A DNA stretch of 64,000 nt from the NCBI GenBank assembly GCA_963771655.1, contig CAVYUG010000009.1, forward strand, positions 412,632-476,631, in the 5' to 3' direction. Every line of letters begins with the position of its first letter. The first letter of the stretch is position 1. The notes below the pieces were generated by a model that saw only the letters and a program-made list of their open reading frames with translations, did not search any database and was not told the origin of the DNA. The translations under genes were made by a program, and so were the position numbers. The stretch is from JAWVFM01 sp963771655 (GTDB lineage: Bacteria > Actinomycetota > Thermoleophilia > Solirubrobacterales > 70-9). Below, piece after piece: positions 15,919-25,098 of the stretch.

Positions 15919-17180
15919 GCCCCGGCTCCCAGCCCCGGCGCCGCGGGAAGGCGCATCGTCGCCATCGCGAGCCGCCGCTCGCGCGGCGCGAGGCGGACCT
16001 TCGCGAGCTCGTCGGCCAGGTGCGCGAGCCATGGCCCGTGGCGTTCGAAGGCGAACGACAGACCGAGCCCGAACGAGCGATACGGCGCGAAGAAGTAGGG
16101 CATCCGGATGTGCCAGGCCGACGTGACCACGGTGACGCGACGCACGTCGCCGATCGCGCGGACGAGGGGCAGCGAGCGGGTCGCGTTCTCAGCCGTGTTG
16201 CGCCCCGCATCCTCCAGCACCGCCGGCACGTCGTCGAGCCTCCATTCGGCCTTCATCTGCTCGGCCTCCGAGGGGCCGTGCGGCGTGCGCGTGTAGCCGG
16301 TGAGGATGACCGCCCGCGGCCGGTCGCGCCGGCATTCCTCCGCGGCCCGGGCAAGGCGCTGGTCGGTCTCGGCGGAGATCCGGTGGATGGCGCTCGTCGG
16401 GTCGCGGTGGCCGAGGATGATCACCGCGCGGTCGCTCGACCAGCTCGGCTCGGGGCGCAGGAGCGCCGCCGCGGACTCGTCGCAGACGACCGTGAGACGG
16501 GGATGGTCGCGCAGGAACGACGCGGGGCAGCCGGGCCCCGGCTCGCCCTCCAGCATCGCCCGCAGCGCCTCGGCCTTTGCCTCGCCCGTAGCGAGGAGCA
16601 GGATCTCACGTGCGTCGCGGAGCGTTCGGAGGCCGGTCGTCAGCGCCTCGCGTGGGACCGCTTCGAGCTCGCCACCGAAGTCGCCGGCCGCGTCCTCACG
16701 GGTCGCATCGTGAAGCAGCACGCGGCGGGCCCCCGCGTCCGGCGGCGAGCCGGGCTCGTCGAACGCAACGTGGCCGTCGCGCCCGATCCCGAGAACCACG
16801 AGGTCGATCGGTGCCGAGTCGAGCATGGCCTGATGACGCGCGCACTCGGCGTCCGGATCGGCCGCCGCGCCGTCGAGCCCGTGGAAGGTCCCGAAGTGCA
16901 CGGTCGAGAGCTCGCGGCGGAGGTAGTCGCGATAGCTCCGCTCGTCGTCGGCGCCGAGCCCCAGGTACTCGTCAAGCTGGAACAGCGTCGCTCGCTCGGG
17001 CGCGAGGCTGCCGTCGAGCGCGTGCGCGCGAAGCGCCTCGTACATCCCGAGCGGGGTATGGCCGGTCGGGAGGATGAGCCGAAGGTCCGGCCGCGCCCGC
17101 AGCCGGTTGGCCACCAGCTCGCCCGCGAGAAGGGCGACGTTTCGGTGGTGGCCGAGCACGAGCGGCGTCGCCGTGGCCAT
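15915..17180 (-). CDS. nagB: glucosamine-6-phosphate deaminase fused to a DUF218 (YdcF-like) domain
   Basis: A 421-aa fusion. Residues about 1-240 are NagB: sugar-phosphate loop LPTGHTPLGMYEAL, the active-site LDEYLGL near residue 70, and GIGRDGHVAFDEPGS near 135, which would convert GlcN-6-phosphate to fructose-6-phosphate and ammonia. Residues about 250-400 are a DUF218/YdcF-like domain with AVIILGHRDP, AVILTGYTRTPHGPSEAEQM, EDAGRNTAENATRS and VTVVTSAWHIRM. DUF218 proteins are linked to envelope polysaccharide biology, but their reaction is not settled. Normal NagB is about 240-270 aa, so the extra domain is a true extension. It overlaps nagA by four bases. Confidence 0.9.
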   Translation of the reverse strand: MATATPLVLGHHRNVALLAGELVANRLRARPDLRLILPTGHTPLGMYEALRAHALDGSLAPERATLFQLDEYLGLGADDERSYRDYLRRELSTVHFGTFHGLDGAAADPDAECARHQAMLDSAPIDLVVLGIGRDGHVAFDEPGSPPDAGARRVLLHDATREDAAGDFGGELEAVPREALTTGLRTLRDAREILLLATGEAKAEALRAMLEGEPGPGCPASFLRDHPRLTVVCDESAAALLRPEPSWSSDRAVIILGHRDPTSAIHRISAETDQRLARAAEECRRDRPRAVILTGYTRTPHGPSEAEQMKAEWRLDDVPAVLEDAGRNTAENATRSLPLVRAIGDVRRVTVVTSAWHIRMPYFFAPYRSFGLGLSFAFERHGPWLAHLADELAKVRLAPRERRLAMATMRLPAAPGLGAGA

Positions 17181-17264
17181 CTTCGTCGAGCCTATATCCG
17201 CGCCCCGTCCGGTTCCGACGAGGGCGGGGGTCTACCCTGTGTAGGCAGGCAACCGCGAGGACCG

Positions 17265-18464
17265 ATGAAGTTCCTTCGACGCATCTCCACCCGGCAGCTC
17301 CTGACGCTCTGCGCCTCGGTTGTCGTGTTCGTCATCGGGGCCGCCGTCGTCGCGTTCGCCACGACCGGCGGCGGGCCGAAGCCGCCGCCTAAGAAGCTTC
17401 CCGTGGCCATCCACGACGCCCTCGCGGCCCCGGCAGTTCCCGGCGTGACCGCCCGGGTCCAGTTCACCAACGACCTCGTGGACGGCGCCGACATCCAGGG
17501 CTCCGACCCGCTCTTGAGCGGAGCCAGCGGCCGCCTCTGGGCCTCGGCCCGCGGCCAGTTGCGGCTCGAGCTCCAGTCCGACATCTCGAACCACGACTCA
17601 GTCGGCGACGCCCAGGTCCTGGTCGACAAGCGCCACATCACGGCGTACGACTCGAGCTCGAACACCGCCTACGAGGCCACGCTTCCCAAGGAGAGGGCTG
17701 ATCGCGCTGCTCACGGACGTCGCGTCCCCTCGGTTACGCGGATCCAGCGCGCGCTGGCGAAGGTCGCCAAGCGCGCCTTCCTGAGCGGCGCGATCCCCTC
17801 CGACGTCGCCGGCCAGCCCACCTACACCGTTCGGGTCCGCCCGAAGCGGAACGCCGGCCTCCTCGGCGGCGCCGAGGTCGCCTGGGACGCCGCCCACGGC
17901 GCCCCGCTGCGGGCGGCCGTCTACGCGAAGGGCTCGAGCTCGCCGGTCCTCGAGCTCAGGGCCACCGACATCTCCTTCGGCCCGGTCTCGAAGTCGGTCT
18001 TCGACGTCTCGCCGCCGAAAGGCGCGAAGGTCGAGAAGCTGAGCCCGCCGAAGCGGGCGCATGGCCACGATGGCCACGTGATGAAGGTGAGCGGCCTGGC
18101 GGCCGTCGCCCAGCACACGTCGTTCCGGCCCTCGGCGCCGGCGTCGCTCGCCGGCATGAGCCGCAACGGCGTCCACCTCGTCGGGCACGGCCGGAGGACG
18201 GGGGCGCTCGTCACCTACGGCCGCGGCCTCGGCGGCATCGCCGTACTCGAGCTCCCCGCGAAGGCCGGCTCGTCGAAGAGCAGCTCCGCGGGCGGCCGGA
18301 GGCACGGGCTCGAGCTCCCGGCCGTTGCCGTCAACGGCGCCAAGGGCGAGGAGCTCGACACGGCGCTCGGCACGATCGTGCGCTTCGAGCGCGCGGGCGT
18401 CGAGTACACGGTCGCGGGCTCGGTCCACGCGCCCGTCGCCAGGTCCGCCGCGCGCGGCCTCTGA
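17265..18464 (+). CDS. exported LolA/RseB-like protein with single N-terminal anchor
   Basis: A 399-aa protein starting ATG 17265. One transmembrane helix or uncleaved signal (LLTLCASVVVFVIGAAVVAFA) is followed by a Pro/Lys linker and a large outer-face domain. Segments such as LVDKRHITAYDSSSNTAYE and YTVRVRPKRNAGLLGGAEVAWD resemble the LolA/RseB-type half-barrel of outer-membrane lipoprotein sorting proteins and sigma-E regulators in actinobacteria. It lies six bases upstream of an ABC ATPase and permease and likely forms one operon with them. The function, perhaps substrate handling or sensing for the exporter, is inference. Confidence 0.75.
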   Translation: MKFLRRISTRQLLTLCASVVVFVIGAAVVAFATTGGGPKPPPKKLPVAIHDALAAPAVPGVTARVQFTNDLVDGADIQGSDPLLSGASGRLWASARGQLRLELQSDISNHDSVGDAQVLVDKRHITAYDSSSNTAYEATLPKERADRAAHGRRVPSVTRIQRALAKVAKRAFLSGAIPSDVAGQPTYTVRVRPKRNAGLLGGAEVAWDAAHGAPLRAAVYAKGSSSPVLELRATDISFGPVSKSVFDVSPPKGAKVEKLSPPKRAHGHDGHVMKVSGLAAVAQHTSFRPSAPASLAGMSRNGVHLVGHGRRTGALVTYGRGLGGIAVLELPAKAGSSKSSSAGGRRHGLELPAVAVNGAKGEELDTALGTIVRFERAGVEYTVAGSVHAPVARSAARGL

Positions 18465-18469
18465 CCCTG

Positions 18470-19432
<963 letters not shown>

Positions 19433-20248
19433 GTGCCCGGCGTCTTCACCGTCTACCGCTGGGAGCTGCGGAAGCTCCGTGCGCAGAAGCGCACCTACCT
19501 CGGCCTCGGCGCGGCCGCGCTGGCGCCGACCATCTTCGCCGTCGCCCTCGCCACCCAGAAGGGCGGCCCCCACGACGTCGCCTTCGGCCGCTACCTGCAC
19601 GACACCGGCCTCGCGATGCCGCTCGTGCTCCTTCTCTTCGGCTCGATCTGGATGTTTCCGCTGATCACGGCGCTCGTCGCCGGCGACATCGTCGCGGCCG
19701 AGGATCGCCACTCGACCCTGAAGACCATCCTCACCCGCTCGGTCGAGCGCCACCAGATCTTCATCGCCAAGGCACTGGCGACCGCGAGCTACGCGGTGCT
19801 CGCGATCATCATCACGGGCGTCGTCGCCGTCCTCGGCGGGGTCCTCGTCTCGGGCTTCAACCCGATCACGACGCTCTCCGGCGCCCAGGTCTCGGCCCCA
19901 CGCGGCCTGGGGCTCGTGTGGGCGAGCCTCGGCGTCTACCTCATACCGATCCTCTCCATCGCGTGCATCGGCCTTCTGTTTTCGACCGTGTTCCGAAACA
20001 GCGGTGCGGCTGTCGTCGGCACGCTGATGTTCTCGCTGCTCGTCCAGCTGATCGGGATCCTCCCCGGGCTCGGCGGGCTGCATCCCTACCTCCTGAGCAC
20101 GCAGTTCTCCGCCTGGCAGGGCTTCCTCCGCGTCCCCGTCGACTGGGCGCCGATCCTGCGCGCGCTCTGGGTCTGCGCGCTCTACGCCGTGCCTGCGCTC
20201 GTCGCCGCTTTCCTCGTCTTCCTGCGGCGCGACGTAGCGGGCGAATAG
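19433..20248 (+). CDS. ABC-2 type transporter permease
   Basis: A 271-aa integral membrane protein with about six predicted helices, for example LGLGAAALAPTIFAVALA, MPLVLLLFGSIWMFPLITAL and AVLAIIITGVVAVLGGVLV. The segment VAAEDRHSTLKTILTRSVERHQIFIAKAL is the cytoplasmic coupling region typical of ABC-2 permeases. It starts at GTG 19433 directly after the ATPase stop. With 17265-18464 and 18470-19432 it forms an export operon; the cargo is unknown. Confidence 0.93.
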   Translation: MPGVFTVYRWELRKLRAQKRTYLGLGAAALAPTIFAVALATQKGGPHDVAFGRYLHDTGLAMPLVLLLFGSIWMFPLITALVAGDIVAAEDRHSTLKTILTRSVERHQIFIAKALATASYAVLAIIITGVVAVLGGVLVSGFNPITTLSGAQVSAPRGLGLVWASLGVYLIPILSIACIGLLFSTVFRNSGAAVVGTLMFSLLVQLIGILPGLGGLHPYLLSTQFSAWQGFLRVPVDWAPILRALWVCALYAVPALVAAFLVFLRRDVAGE

Positions 20249-20373
20249 ATCGCCGTTTGCACGGCGGCAGGAGCGCAACGCCGTCGAGCGTCTACGTTGG
20301 GTCGGCCCCAGCTTCGAACTCGGCCGGCTGTAGGGTCGCCGCCGCAACCGCGCCTACCTTGGAGGACCGATCC

Positions 20374-21039
20374 ATGGCCGACACCGACGCTCCCGATGCG
20401 AGCCGCGAGCCCGTCCGCTTCCTCGTCTTCTCCGCCTCGCTTCGAGACGGTGCGCTCAACACACGCCTCGCCGAGCTCGCCGCGCGATGCCTCGAGCACC
20501 ACGGCGGCACTGTCGATCTCGCCTCGATGGCCGACTTCGACTGCCCCTCCTACAACGCCGACGTCCAAGACTCCGATGGCTTTCCCGAGGGCGCCGACCG
20601 GCTCCGCGAGCTGATTCAGACCACGGACGCGTTCGTCATCAGCTCGCCCGAGTACAACGCCTCGATGCCGGGCGTGCTGAAGAACGCGCTCGACTGGGTC
20701 TCGCGCTTCAAGCCGCAGCCGTTCAACGAGAAGCACGGCCTGCTGATGTCGGCCTCGCCCTCGATGGTGGGCGGCAACCGGGGGCTGTGGACGCTGCGGG
20801 TTCCGTTCGAGCACCTGGGCGCGCGGATCTACCCCGACATGTTCTCGCTCGCCCAGTCCCATCAGGCCTTCGACGGCGACGGGCGAATCGCCAGCGGGCA
20901 GCTTCAGGAACGCTTCGACGCCACCCTCGTGGGCTTCATGGACCTTGTCGAGGCGGCCAAGCACTACCCGTGCGTCAAGACCGCGTGGGTCGAGTACCTG
21001 GGCGAGCATCCGGACCCGGCCCTCGACCGGGTCGAGTAG
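20374..21039 (+). CDS. NAD(P)H-dependent FMN reductase
   Basis: A 221-aa flavodoxin-fold reductase. The FMN phosphate loop is FSASLRDGALNTRLAE and the isoalloxazine-binding segment is SSPEYNASMPGVLKNALDW, a near-perfect match to the NADPH-dependent FMN reductase family. A good ribosome-binding site (GGAGGA at 20361-20366) supports ATG 20374. It may supply reduced flavin to a monooxygenase or reduce quinones or metals; no specific partner is adjacent. The next gene starts three bases after its stop. Confidence 0.92.
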   Translation: MADTDAPDASREPVRFLVFSASLRDGALNTRLAELAARCLEHHGGTVDLASMADFDCPSYNADVQDSDGFPEGADRLRELIQTTDAFVISSPEYNASMPGVLKNALDWVSRFKPQPFNEKHGLLMSASPSMVGGNRGLWTLRVPFEHLGARIYPDMFSLAQSHQAFDGDGRIASGQLQERFDATLVGFMDLVEAAKHYPCVKTAWVEYLGEHPDPALDRVE

Positions 21040-21042
21040 ACG

Positions 21043-21936
21043 GTGGCCGAGGGCTCCCGCGGCATCAGCCGCACCGCGCGCTTCGTCGCGCTCTTCCGAG
21101 CGCTCGAGACGCGCCTGCCGGAGGACGAGCGGCTCTTCACGGACCCCTTCGCCGCCGACTTCCTCGACGGGCGTCTCGGCGCCGCTCTGGCCGCGGCGCG
21201 CGTGCCGGGCACCGGGCCGCTCGTCCCGGCCTATATCGACCGCCGCTGGCCTGGGACGCGGGTCTCGGTGGTGGTGCGCACGCGCTTCATCGATGAAGCG
21301 CTCGCGCGAGCCGTCGACGACGGCGTCGGTCAGGTCGTCCTGCTGGGCGCCGGGTTCGATGCCCGCGCCTACCGGCTCGACGCTCTGGGCGGCGCGCGGG
21401 TCTTCGAGGTCGACGCGCCCGAGACGCAGGCCGTGAAGCGGGCGGCGATCGAGGCGCGGCTCGGCTCCTCGCCCGCGAACGTCACCTGGGTGGCGGTCGA
21501 CTTCGAGCGCGACGACCTGGCGGCGTCGCTTCCCGCGGGCGGCCTCGACCCCGATACCCCGGCGTTCTTCGTCTGGGAAGGTGTGACGCCCTACCTCACC
21601 GCCGAGGCCGTCGACGCGACGCTGCGCGCGATCGCCTCGGTCGCCGCGCCGGGCAGCCGCATCGTCTTCACCTACCTCAACCGCGCGGGGCTCGAGGGCG
21701 CGAGGAGGATGCAGGGCGCCGCAGCCTCGGCGGGCGCAGCGGCCCGGGCGGGCGAGCCCTTTCAGTTCGGCCTCGACCCCGACGAGGTGCCGGCCTATCT
21801 GGCCGAGCGCGGCTTCGAGCTGGTCGAGCAGGTGACGAGCGCCGAGCTCGCCGCCCGCTTCCTGCACCCGCTGGGGCGCCGACCGCCGGTATCGCCGTTC
21901 TACAACGTCGTCCTCGCGGCGCGAAAAGGGGGTTAG
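21043..21936 (+). CDS. SAM-dependent methyltransferase, TIGR00027/leucine carboxyl methyltransferase family
   Basis: A 297-aa methyltransferase. Features are the N-terminal RTARFVALFRALE, the SAM-binding motif VVLLGAGFDARAYRL, the acidic strand VFEVDAPETQAVKR and FFVWEGVTPYLT, all typical of the TIGR00027 family that is expanded in mycobacteria and other actinobacteria. Substrates are largely unknown, with O-methylation of carboxyl or hydroxyl groups likely. Start GTG 21043, just behind the FMN reductase gene, so co-transcribed. Confidence 0.92.
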   Translation: MAEGSRGISRTARFVALFRALETRLPEDERLFTDPFAADFLDGRLGAALAAARVPGTGPLVPAYIDRRWPGTRVSVVVRTRFIDEALARAVDDGVGQVVLLGAGFDARAYRLDALGGARVFEVDAPETQAVKRAAIEARLGSSPANVTWVAVDFERDDLAASLPAGGLDPDTPAFFVWEGVTPYLTAEAVDATLRAIASVAAPGSRIVFTYLNRAGLEGARRMQGAAASAGAAARAGEPFQFGLDPDEVPAYLAERGFELVEQVTSAELAARFLHPLGRRPPVSPFYNVVLAARKGG

Positions 21937-21969
21937 GATCGCCCCACACCAACGAATTGGGGGTACAAA

Positions 21970-22326
21970 ATGGCTGCAGAGAGCAAGTCGCTCGACTCAC
22001 CGGATGAGACGCGACCCATCGAGGACGGCACCGTCGAGGTCGTGAACCTCGAGGCCGGGAGCGTCATGCGCACGATCTTCCAGCCGGGCTGGAAGTGGTC
22101 GAAGTCGGTGAAGCCGGTCGCCGGCACCGACAGCTGCCAGACGCATCACCTCGGCTACTGCATCTCGGGCCGGATGCACGTCGTCATGGACGACGGCACC
22201 GAGCTCGACGTCGGCCCCGGCGACGCGATCGAGATCCCGCCGGGCCACGACGCCTGGGTCGAGGGCGACGAGCCGTACGTGGGCATCGACGTCGCCGGCG
22301 CGAAGGAATACGCGAAGGGCGACTGA
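21970..22326 (+). CDS. single-domain cupin protein
   Basis: A 118-aa cupin. The first metal-binding block is HHLGYCISGRMHV and the second is PGDAIEIPPGHDAWVEGDEP, giving a small beta-barrel that could bind a metal through His residues. Preceding residues GSVMRTIFQPGWKWSKSVKP resemble cupins found near stress or quercetinase-like genes. The function is unknown. A short leader of 33 bp separates it from the methyltransferase. A strong hairpin follows at 22338-22366. Confidence 0.85.
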   Translation: MAAESKSLDSPDETRPIEDGTVEVVNLEAGSVMRTIFQPGWKWSKSVKPVAGTDSCQTHHLGYCISGRMHVVMDDGTELDVGPGDAIEIPPGHDAWVEGDEPYVGIDVAGAKEYAKGD

Positions 22327-22337
22327 AGCCGGACCTC

Positions 22338-22366
22338 GCCGCGCGGGGCCTCAGGCCTCGCGCGGC
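22338..22366. terminator. GC-rich hairpin between convergent genes
   Basis: Arms GCCGCGCGGGGCC (22338-22350) and GGCCTCGCGCGGC (22354-22366) pair over 13 positions with one G-T, around a three-base loop. It lies just after the cupin stop and covers the last codons of the opposite-strand gene, so it could terminate transcription from both sides. There is no T-run, as is usual in high-GC actinobacteria. Confidence 0.5.
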
Positions 22367-22806
22367 TCGAGGATCACCAGCGGGATCAGCCGATCGGTCC
22401 GCTTCTCGTAGCGGCCCCAGTGCGTGTTGTATTCGATGGCCTTCGGCCATAGGCGCGCCCGCTCCTCGGCGTCCGCCTCGTGGGCGTGCACCCTGATCCG
22501 CTTCGAGCCGATCTGCACCTCGGTGTCGGGGTTCGCGCGCAGGTTGTGGAGCCAGCCCGGGTTCTTCGGATAGCCGCCCTTCGAGGCGACGATCAGCATG
22601 TTGTCGCCGTCGGGCATGTAGGCAAGCGGCGTCGTCCGCTTCCTGCCGCTCTTCGCGCCGACGTGGTCGAGGAGCAGCAGCGACGGCAGGCCCGCGAGGC
22701 TCGCGCCGCCGATCCGCCCGTTGGTCGCGCGGTAGACCGCGGCGTGCGCGCGCATCAACGGGCCGAGCACAGGCCAGGCGCGATCGGCGAGGTCGAGGTA
22801 GTCCAT
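22351..22806 (-). CDS. deazaflavin (F420)-dependent nitroreductase family protein
   Basis: About 151-aa protein of the Ddn/DUF385 family. Signatures are GAKSGRKRTTPLAYMPDGD, the GGYPKNPGWLHNLRANPDTEV block, and a late conserved LIPLVILEP strand. The family forms split beta-barrels binding F420 (or sometimes heme/flavin) and reduces nitro-compounds, quinones or unsaturated lactones. The start is placed at ATG 22806 rather than ATG 22836 because the preceding ten residues are low quality. A second family member lies at 32645-33010. Confidence 0.88.
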   Translation of the reverse strand: MDYLDLADRAWPVLGPLMRAHAAVYRATNGRIGGASLAGLPSLLLLDHVGAKSGRKRTTPLAYMPDGDNMLIVASKGGYPKNPGWLHNLRANPDTEVQIGSKRIRVHAHEADAEERARLWPKAIEYNTHWGRYEKRTDRLIPLVILEPREA

Positions 22807-22995
22807 CCGGGGACTATTGCGCGGCGAGCTCCGCAACGTCGATGCGGGAAAGGACTACAGTGTCTTCAGGAGCGACCGCCGGACCGTCGAATCAGAGTTC
22901 GCGCGCCACGCGGCCTCCGCTCCACACTCAAGGTCTGCCCGACTAGGAGCGATCCGCTTCGCCGGGGGCAGCCCGCAATGAAGGGAAGTGGCTAA

Positions 22996-23439
22996 ATGGC
23001 CACCACCGCAGAGAACATCAGCGTCTCGCGACGCCTGATCGAGGAAGCATTCGGACAGGGAACGGTCGACCTGGTCGACGAGTACTGCACCGACGACTAC
23101 GTTGATCACGACCCCATTCTGGGCGAGCAGGACCGAGCGAGCGTCAAGCAGACGATCACCGGCTACCGCCAGGCGTTCCCGGACCTCAGCTTCACGGTCC
23201 TGGATGCCTTCGGCGTCGACGACAAGGTCGTCGTTCGCTGGAGAGGCGAGGGCACGTTCGAGAACGAGTTCATGGGCCAGGCGCCGACCGGCGAGAAGGG
23301 CGAGCCCGTCGAGGGCATCGGCGTCGACCGCTACGTCGACGGCAAGGTCGCCGAGTCCTGGTCGCAGTGGGACACGCTGCGATTCATGCGGAACATCGGT
23401 GCGGCTCCCGAGCCGACCGAGGTAGCGAGCGCGGCTTAA
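22996..23439 (+). CDS. SnoaL-like polyketide cyclase/ester cyclase family protein
   Basis: A 147-aa NTF2-fold protein. The pattern RRLIEEAFGQGTVDLVDEYCTDDYVDHDP followed by DLSFTVLDAFGVDDKVVVRWRGEGTFENEF is that of SnoaL-like ester cyclases, small cone-shaped alpha+beta barrels. Catalytic acid-base residues in this family are variable, so true cyclase activity is not assured. It is preceded by a purine-rich site (AAGGGAAG) and followed by a strong hairpin that separates it from a second NTF2-fold gene. Confidence 0.86.
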   Translation: MATTAENISVSRRLIEEAFGQGTVDLVDEYCTDDYVDHDPILGEQDRASVKQTITGYRQAFPDLSFTVLDAFGVDDKVVVRWRGEGTFENEFMGQAPTGEKGEPVEGIGVDRYVDGKVAESWSQWDTLRFMRNIGAAPEPTEVASAA

Positions 23440-23454
23440 GCACCCGCGGCTCAG

Positions 23455-23485
23455 GCGCGGGCCGGCGATGAATCCCGGCCCGCGC
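23455..23485 (+). terminator. strong intergenic hairpin
   Basis: A perfect 11-bp stem, GCGCGGGCCGG (23455-23465) with CCGGCCCGCGC (23475-23485), around a nine-base loop, followed by GCGGGTCTTGTTG. It lies 16 bases after the stop at 23439 and before the next gene's start, fitting a rho-independent-like terminator with a poor T-tail. Confidence 0.6.
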
Positions 23486-23525
23486 GCGGGTCTTGTTGAA
23501 AGACCCCGAAACGAAGGAGGCGCAG

Positions 23526-23870
23526 ATGCCCGCCACCAACCGCCTGCAGCTCGCCCGCGACGCCTACGGCGCCTACGAAACGGCTGACCGCAGCGTCATC
23601 GAGGCTCTCCTTGCCGACGACTACGTCTTCTATAGCCCCTACGACGTCGGCATCGACCGCGCCACCTACTTCGAGCGCTGCTGGCCGAACTCAAAGCTGA
23701 TCGAGTCGTTCGAGTTCAGGCGGGTCGTCGAGGTCGGCGACGACGAGGTGCTCGTCACCTACGAGGCGCGAAAGAGCGACGGCAAGCGCTTTCGGAACAG
23801 CGAGGTCCTGACCTTCGACGGCGACCGAATCAGCCGCACCGAGGTCTACTTCGGCTGGGACCTCGACTAG
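23526..23870 (+). CDS. NTF2-fold/SnoaL-like protein
   Basis: A 114-aa protein. ARDAYGAYETADRSVIEALLADDYVFYSP and ERCWPNSKLIESFEFRRVVEVGDDEVLVTYEAR match the SnoaL-like/NTF2 superfamily but it is not close to the gene at 22996. ATG 23526 has a good ribosome-binding site (GGAGG about 23517). The function is unknown. It ends in a TAG whose palindrome CTAG is shared with the convergent zinc-ribbon gene. Confidence 0.83.
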   Translation: MPATNRLQLARDAYGAYETADRSVIEALLADDYVFYSPYDVGIDRATYFERCWPNSKLIESFEFRRVVEVGDDEVLVTYEARKSDGKRFRNSEVLTFDGDRISRTEVYFGWDLD

Positions 23871-24094
23871 CGGCCGGTTTCGGCGGTCGGGCTCGGCGTG
23901 AGCCAGACGGGACGGAGCCGCGTCGGCCGGCGCGGGGTCACGGTCCTCACGCCGACGATCGGCTTGCTGCGTTGCCGGCGCGGCCCGTATAGGTAGAGGA
24001 AGCACGGCCCGCAGAGGAGTTCGCCGCTGGGGGTCGAGTGGGCGCGGCGGCGTTGGATGTCGCCCTGGCATTGGGCGCAGCGGGTCGATTCCAT
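23867..24094 (-). CDS. small zinc-ribbon protein
   Basis: A 75-aa protein starting MESTRCAQCQGDIQRR and containing CGPC about 20 residues later, a CxxC...CxxC zinc ribbon, followed by a basic tail rich in Arg and Pro. The frame stays open upstream to 24178, but the better start is ATG 24094, directly before the first CxxC. Small proteins like this may bind nucleic acid or act as adaptors; no function is assigned. Confidence 0.55.
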   Translation of the reverse strand: MESTRCAQCQGDIQRRRAHSTPSGELLCGPCFLYLYGPRRQRSKPIVGVRTVTPRRPTRLRPVWLTPSPTAETGR

Positions 24095-24244
24095 GTCAAG
24101 GGGATCGGCGCGGCGCGCCGAGGCCTTTAGTCGCGGGACGCGAGGGCGCCACGACTGGCCGGATGGTCCTAGGACCAATGTCTCCTTGAAAGGCCGACCC
24201 GACCTTCGCGACCCTGCTTACGCAAGCTAGGAAAGGAGCAGGGA

Positions 24245-24466
24245 ATGAGGAATCGAATCGCACGAACCATCACCGCGCTGGGCGCGGCGGCGGCCATCGC
24301 CGGCAGCGGCGCGGCCTTCGCCTCGGCGAGCGGCGGCGGAGACGACCCCCCGGGCCATGAGCGCCACCACCGACATCACCACTGTCATCACCATCGCCAT
24401 CACCGTCATTGCGAGCCCCGTCACCACGGCGGCCGCGGCAACGACGACGGCCCGAACCACTCCTAG
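24245..24466 (+). CDS. secreted histidine-rich peptide
   Basis: A 73-aa precursor. Residues 1-28 are a signal peptide (MRNRIARTITALGAAAAIA... ending in an Ala-rich segment, cleavage likely after AFA). The mature 45 residues hold 15 His and 2 Cys, including HHRHHHCHHHRHHRHC, and end GRGNDDGPNHS. A clear ribosome-binding site (AAAGGAG at 24232-24238) precedes ATG 24245. High His density plus Cys suggests binding of Zn, Ni or Cu outside the membrane; this is inference from composition. It is convergent with, and shares a CTAG stop with, the response regulator gene. An antisense frame exists here but has no ribosome-binding site and poor codon use. Confidence 0.72.
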   Translation: MRNRIARTITALGAAAAIAGSGAAFASASGGGDDPPGHERHHRHHHCHHHRHHRHCEPRHHGGRGNDDGPNHS

Positions 24467-25098
24467 TCGGGCGGGCCTTCCCCACCCAGGCCGTGCTCGC
24501 GAGCCCAGAGCGCGGCCTGGGTGCGGTCGCTCACGCCGATCCGCTCGAAGACCCTCGTGAGGTGGGCCTTCACGGTCTTCTCCGAGATCTCGAGGCGGCG
24601 GGCGATGAGCTTGTTCGGCAGACCCTCGGCGACGAGGCCGAGCACCTCCGTCTCGCGCTTTGAGAGGTCGGCCGAGCGCTTCTCGCTTCGCTCGCTCAGC
24701 ACGGCGCTCGCGGCCTTCGGCGCCAGCGGCGCCTCCCCGCGGGAGGCGGCCCGGATCCCGTCGAAGATCTCGGCTGGCTCCGCGTCCTTCAGCAGGTAGC
24801 CGGCGGCGCCCGCGTCGAGCGCGTCGAGCACCCGGGCGCGGTCAGAGGAGGCGGTGAGGACCACCACCCGCGCCTCGCCGTGGGCGGCCACGATCTCGCG
24901 GGTGGCCTCGATGCCGGTCAGGTTCGGCATCGCCAGGTCCATCAGGACGACGTCGGGCCTCGTCTCGGCGGCGAGCTCGACCGCCTCGCGTCCGTCTGCG
25001 GCAACGCCCGCCACCTCGAAGTCGGCGGAGCCCTCGAGCAGCTCCACGAGCCCGGCCCGCACGACGGAGTGGTCCTCGGCGACGAGCACCCGGATCAA
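24463..25098 (-). CDS. NarL/LuxR-family response regulator
   Basis: A 211-aa response regulator. The receiver domain shows the acidic pair in VLVAEDHSVVRAGL, the phospho-acceptor Asp in DVVLMDLAMPNLTG, Thr in VVVLTASSD and Lys in YLLKDAEP. The C-terminal LuxR HTH reads LSKRETEVLGLVAEGLPNKLIARRLEISEKTVKAHLTRVF. The start is TTG 25098, overlapping the kinase stop (TTGA), so both proteins are coupled. Targets are unknown; the adjacent His-rich peptide gene is a candidate. Confidence 0.93.
   Translation of the reverse strand: MIRVLVAEDHSVVRAGLVELLEGSADFEVAGVAADGREAVELAAETRPDVVLMDLAMPNLTGIEATREIVAAHGEARVVVLTASSDRARVLDALDAGAAGYLLKDAEPAEIFDGIRAASRGEAPLAPKAASAVLSERSEKRSADLSKRETEVLGLVAEGLPNKLIARRLEISEKTVKAHLTRVFERIGVSDRTQAALWAREHGLGGEGPPD

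Noticed and set aside
24227..24460. A minus-strand frame covering the histidine-rich peptide gene
   Set aside because: It lacks a ribosome-binding site and reads as a low-complexity Val/Met/Ala string, while the plus frame has a signal peptide and Shine-Dalgarno.
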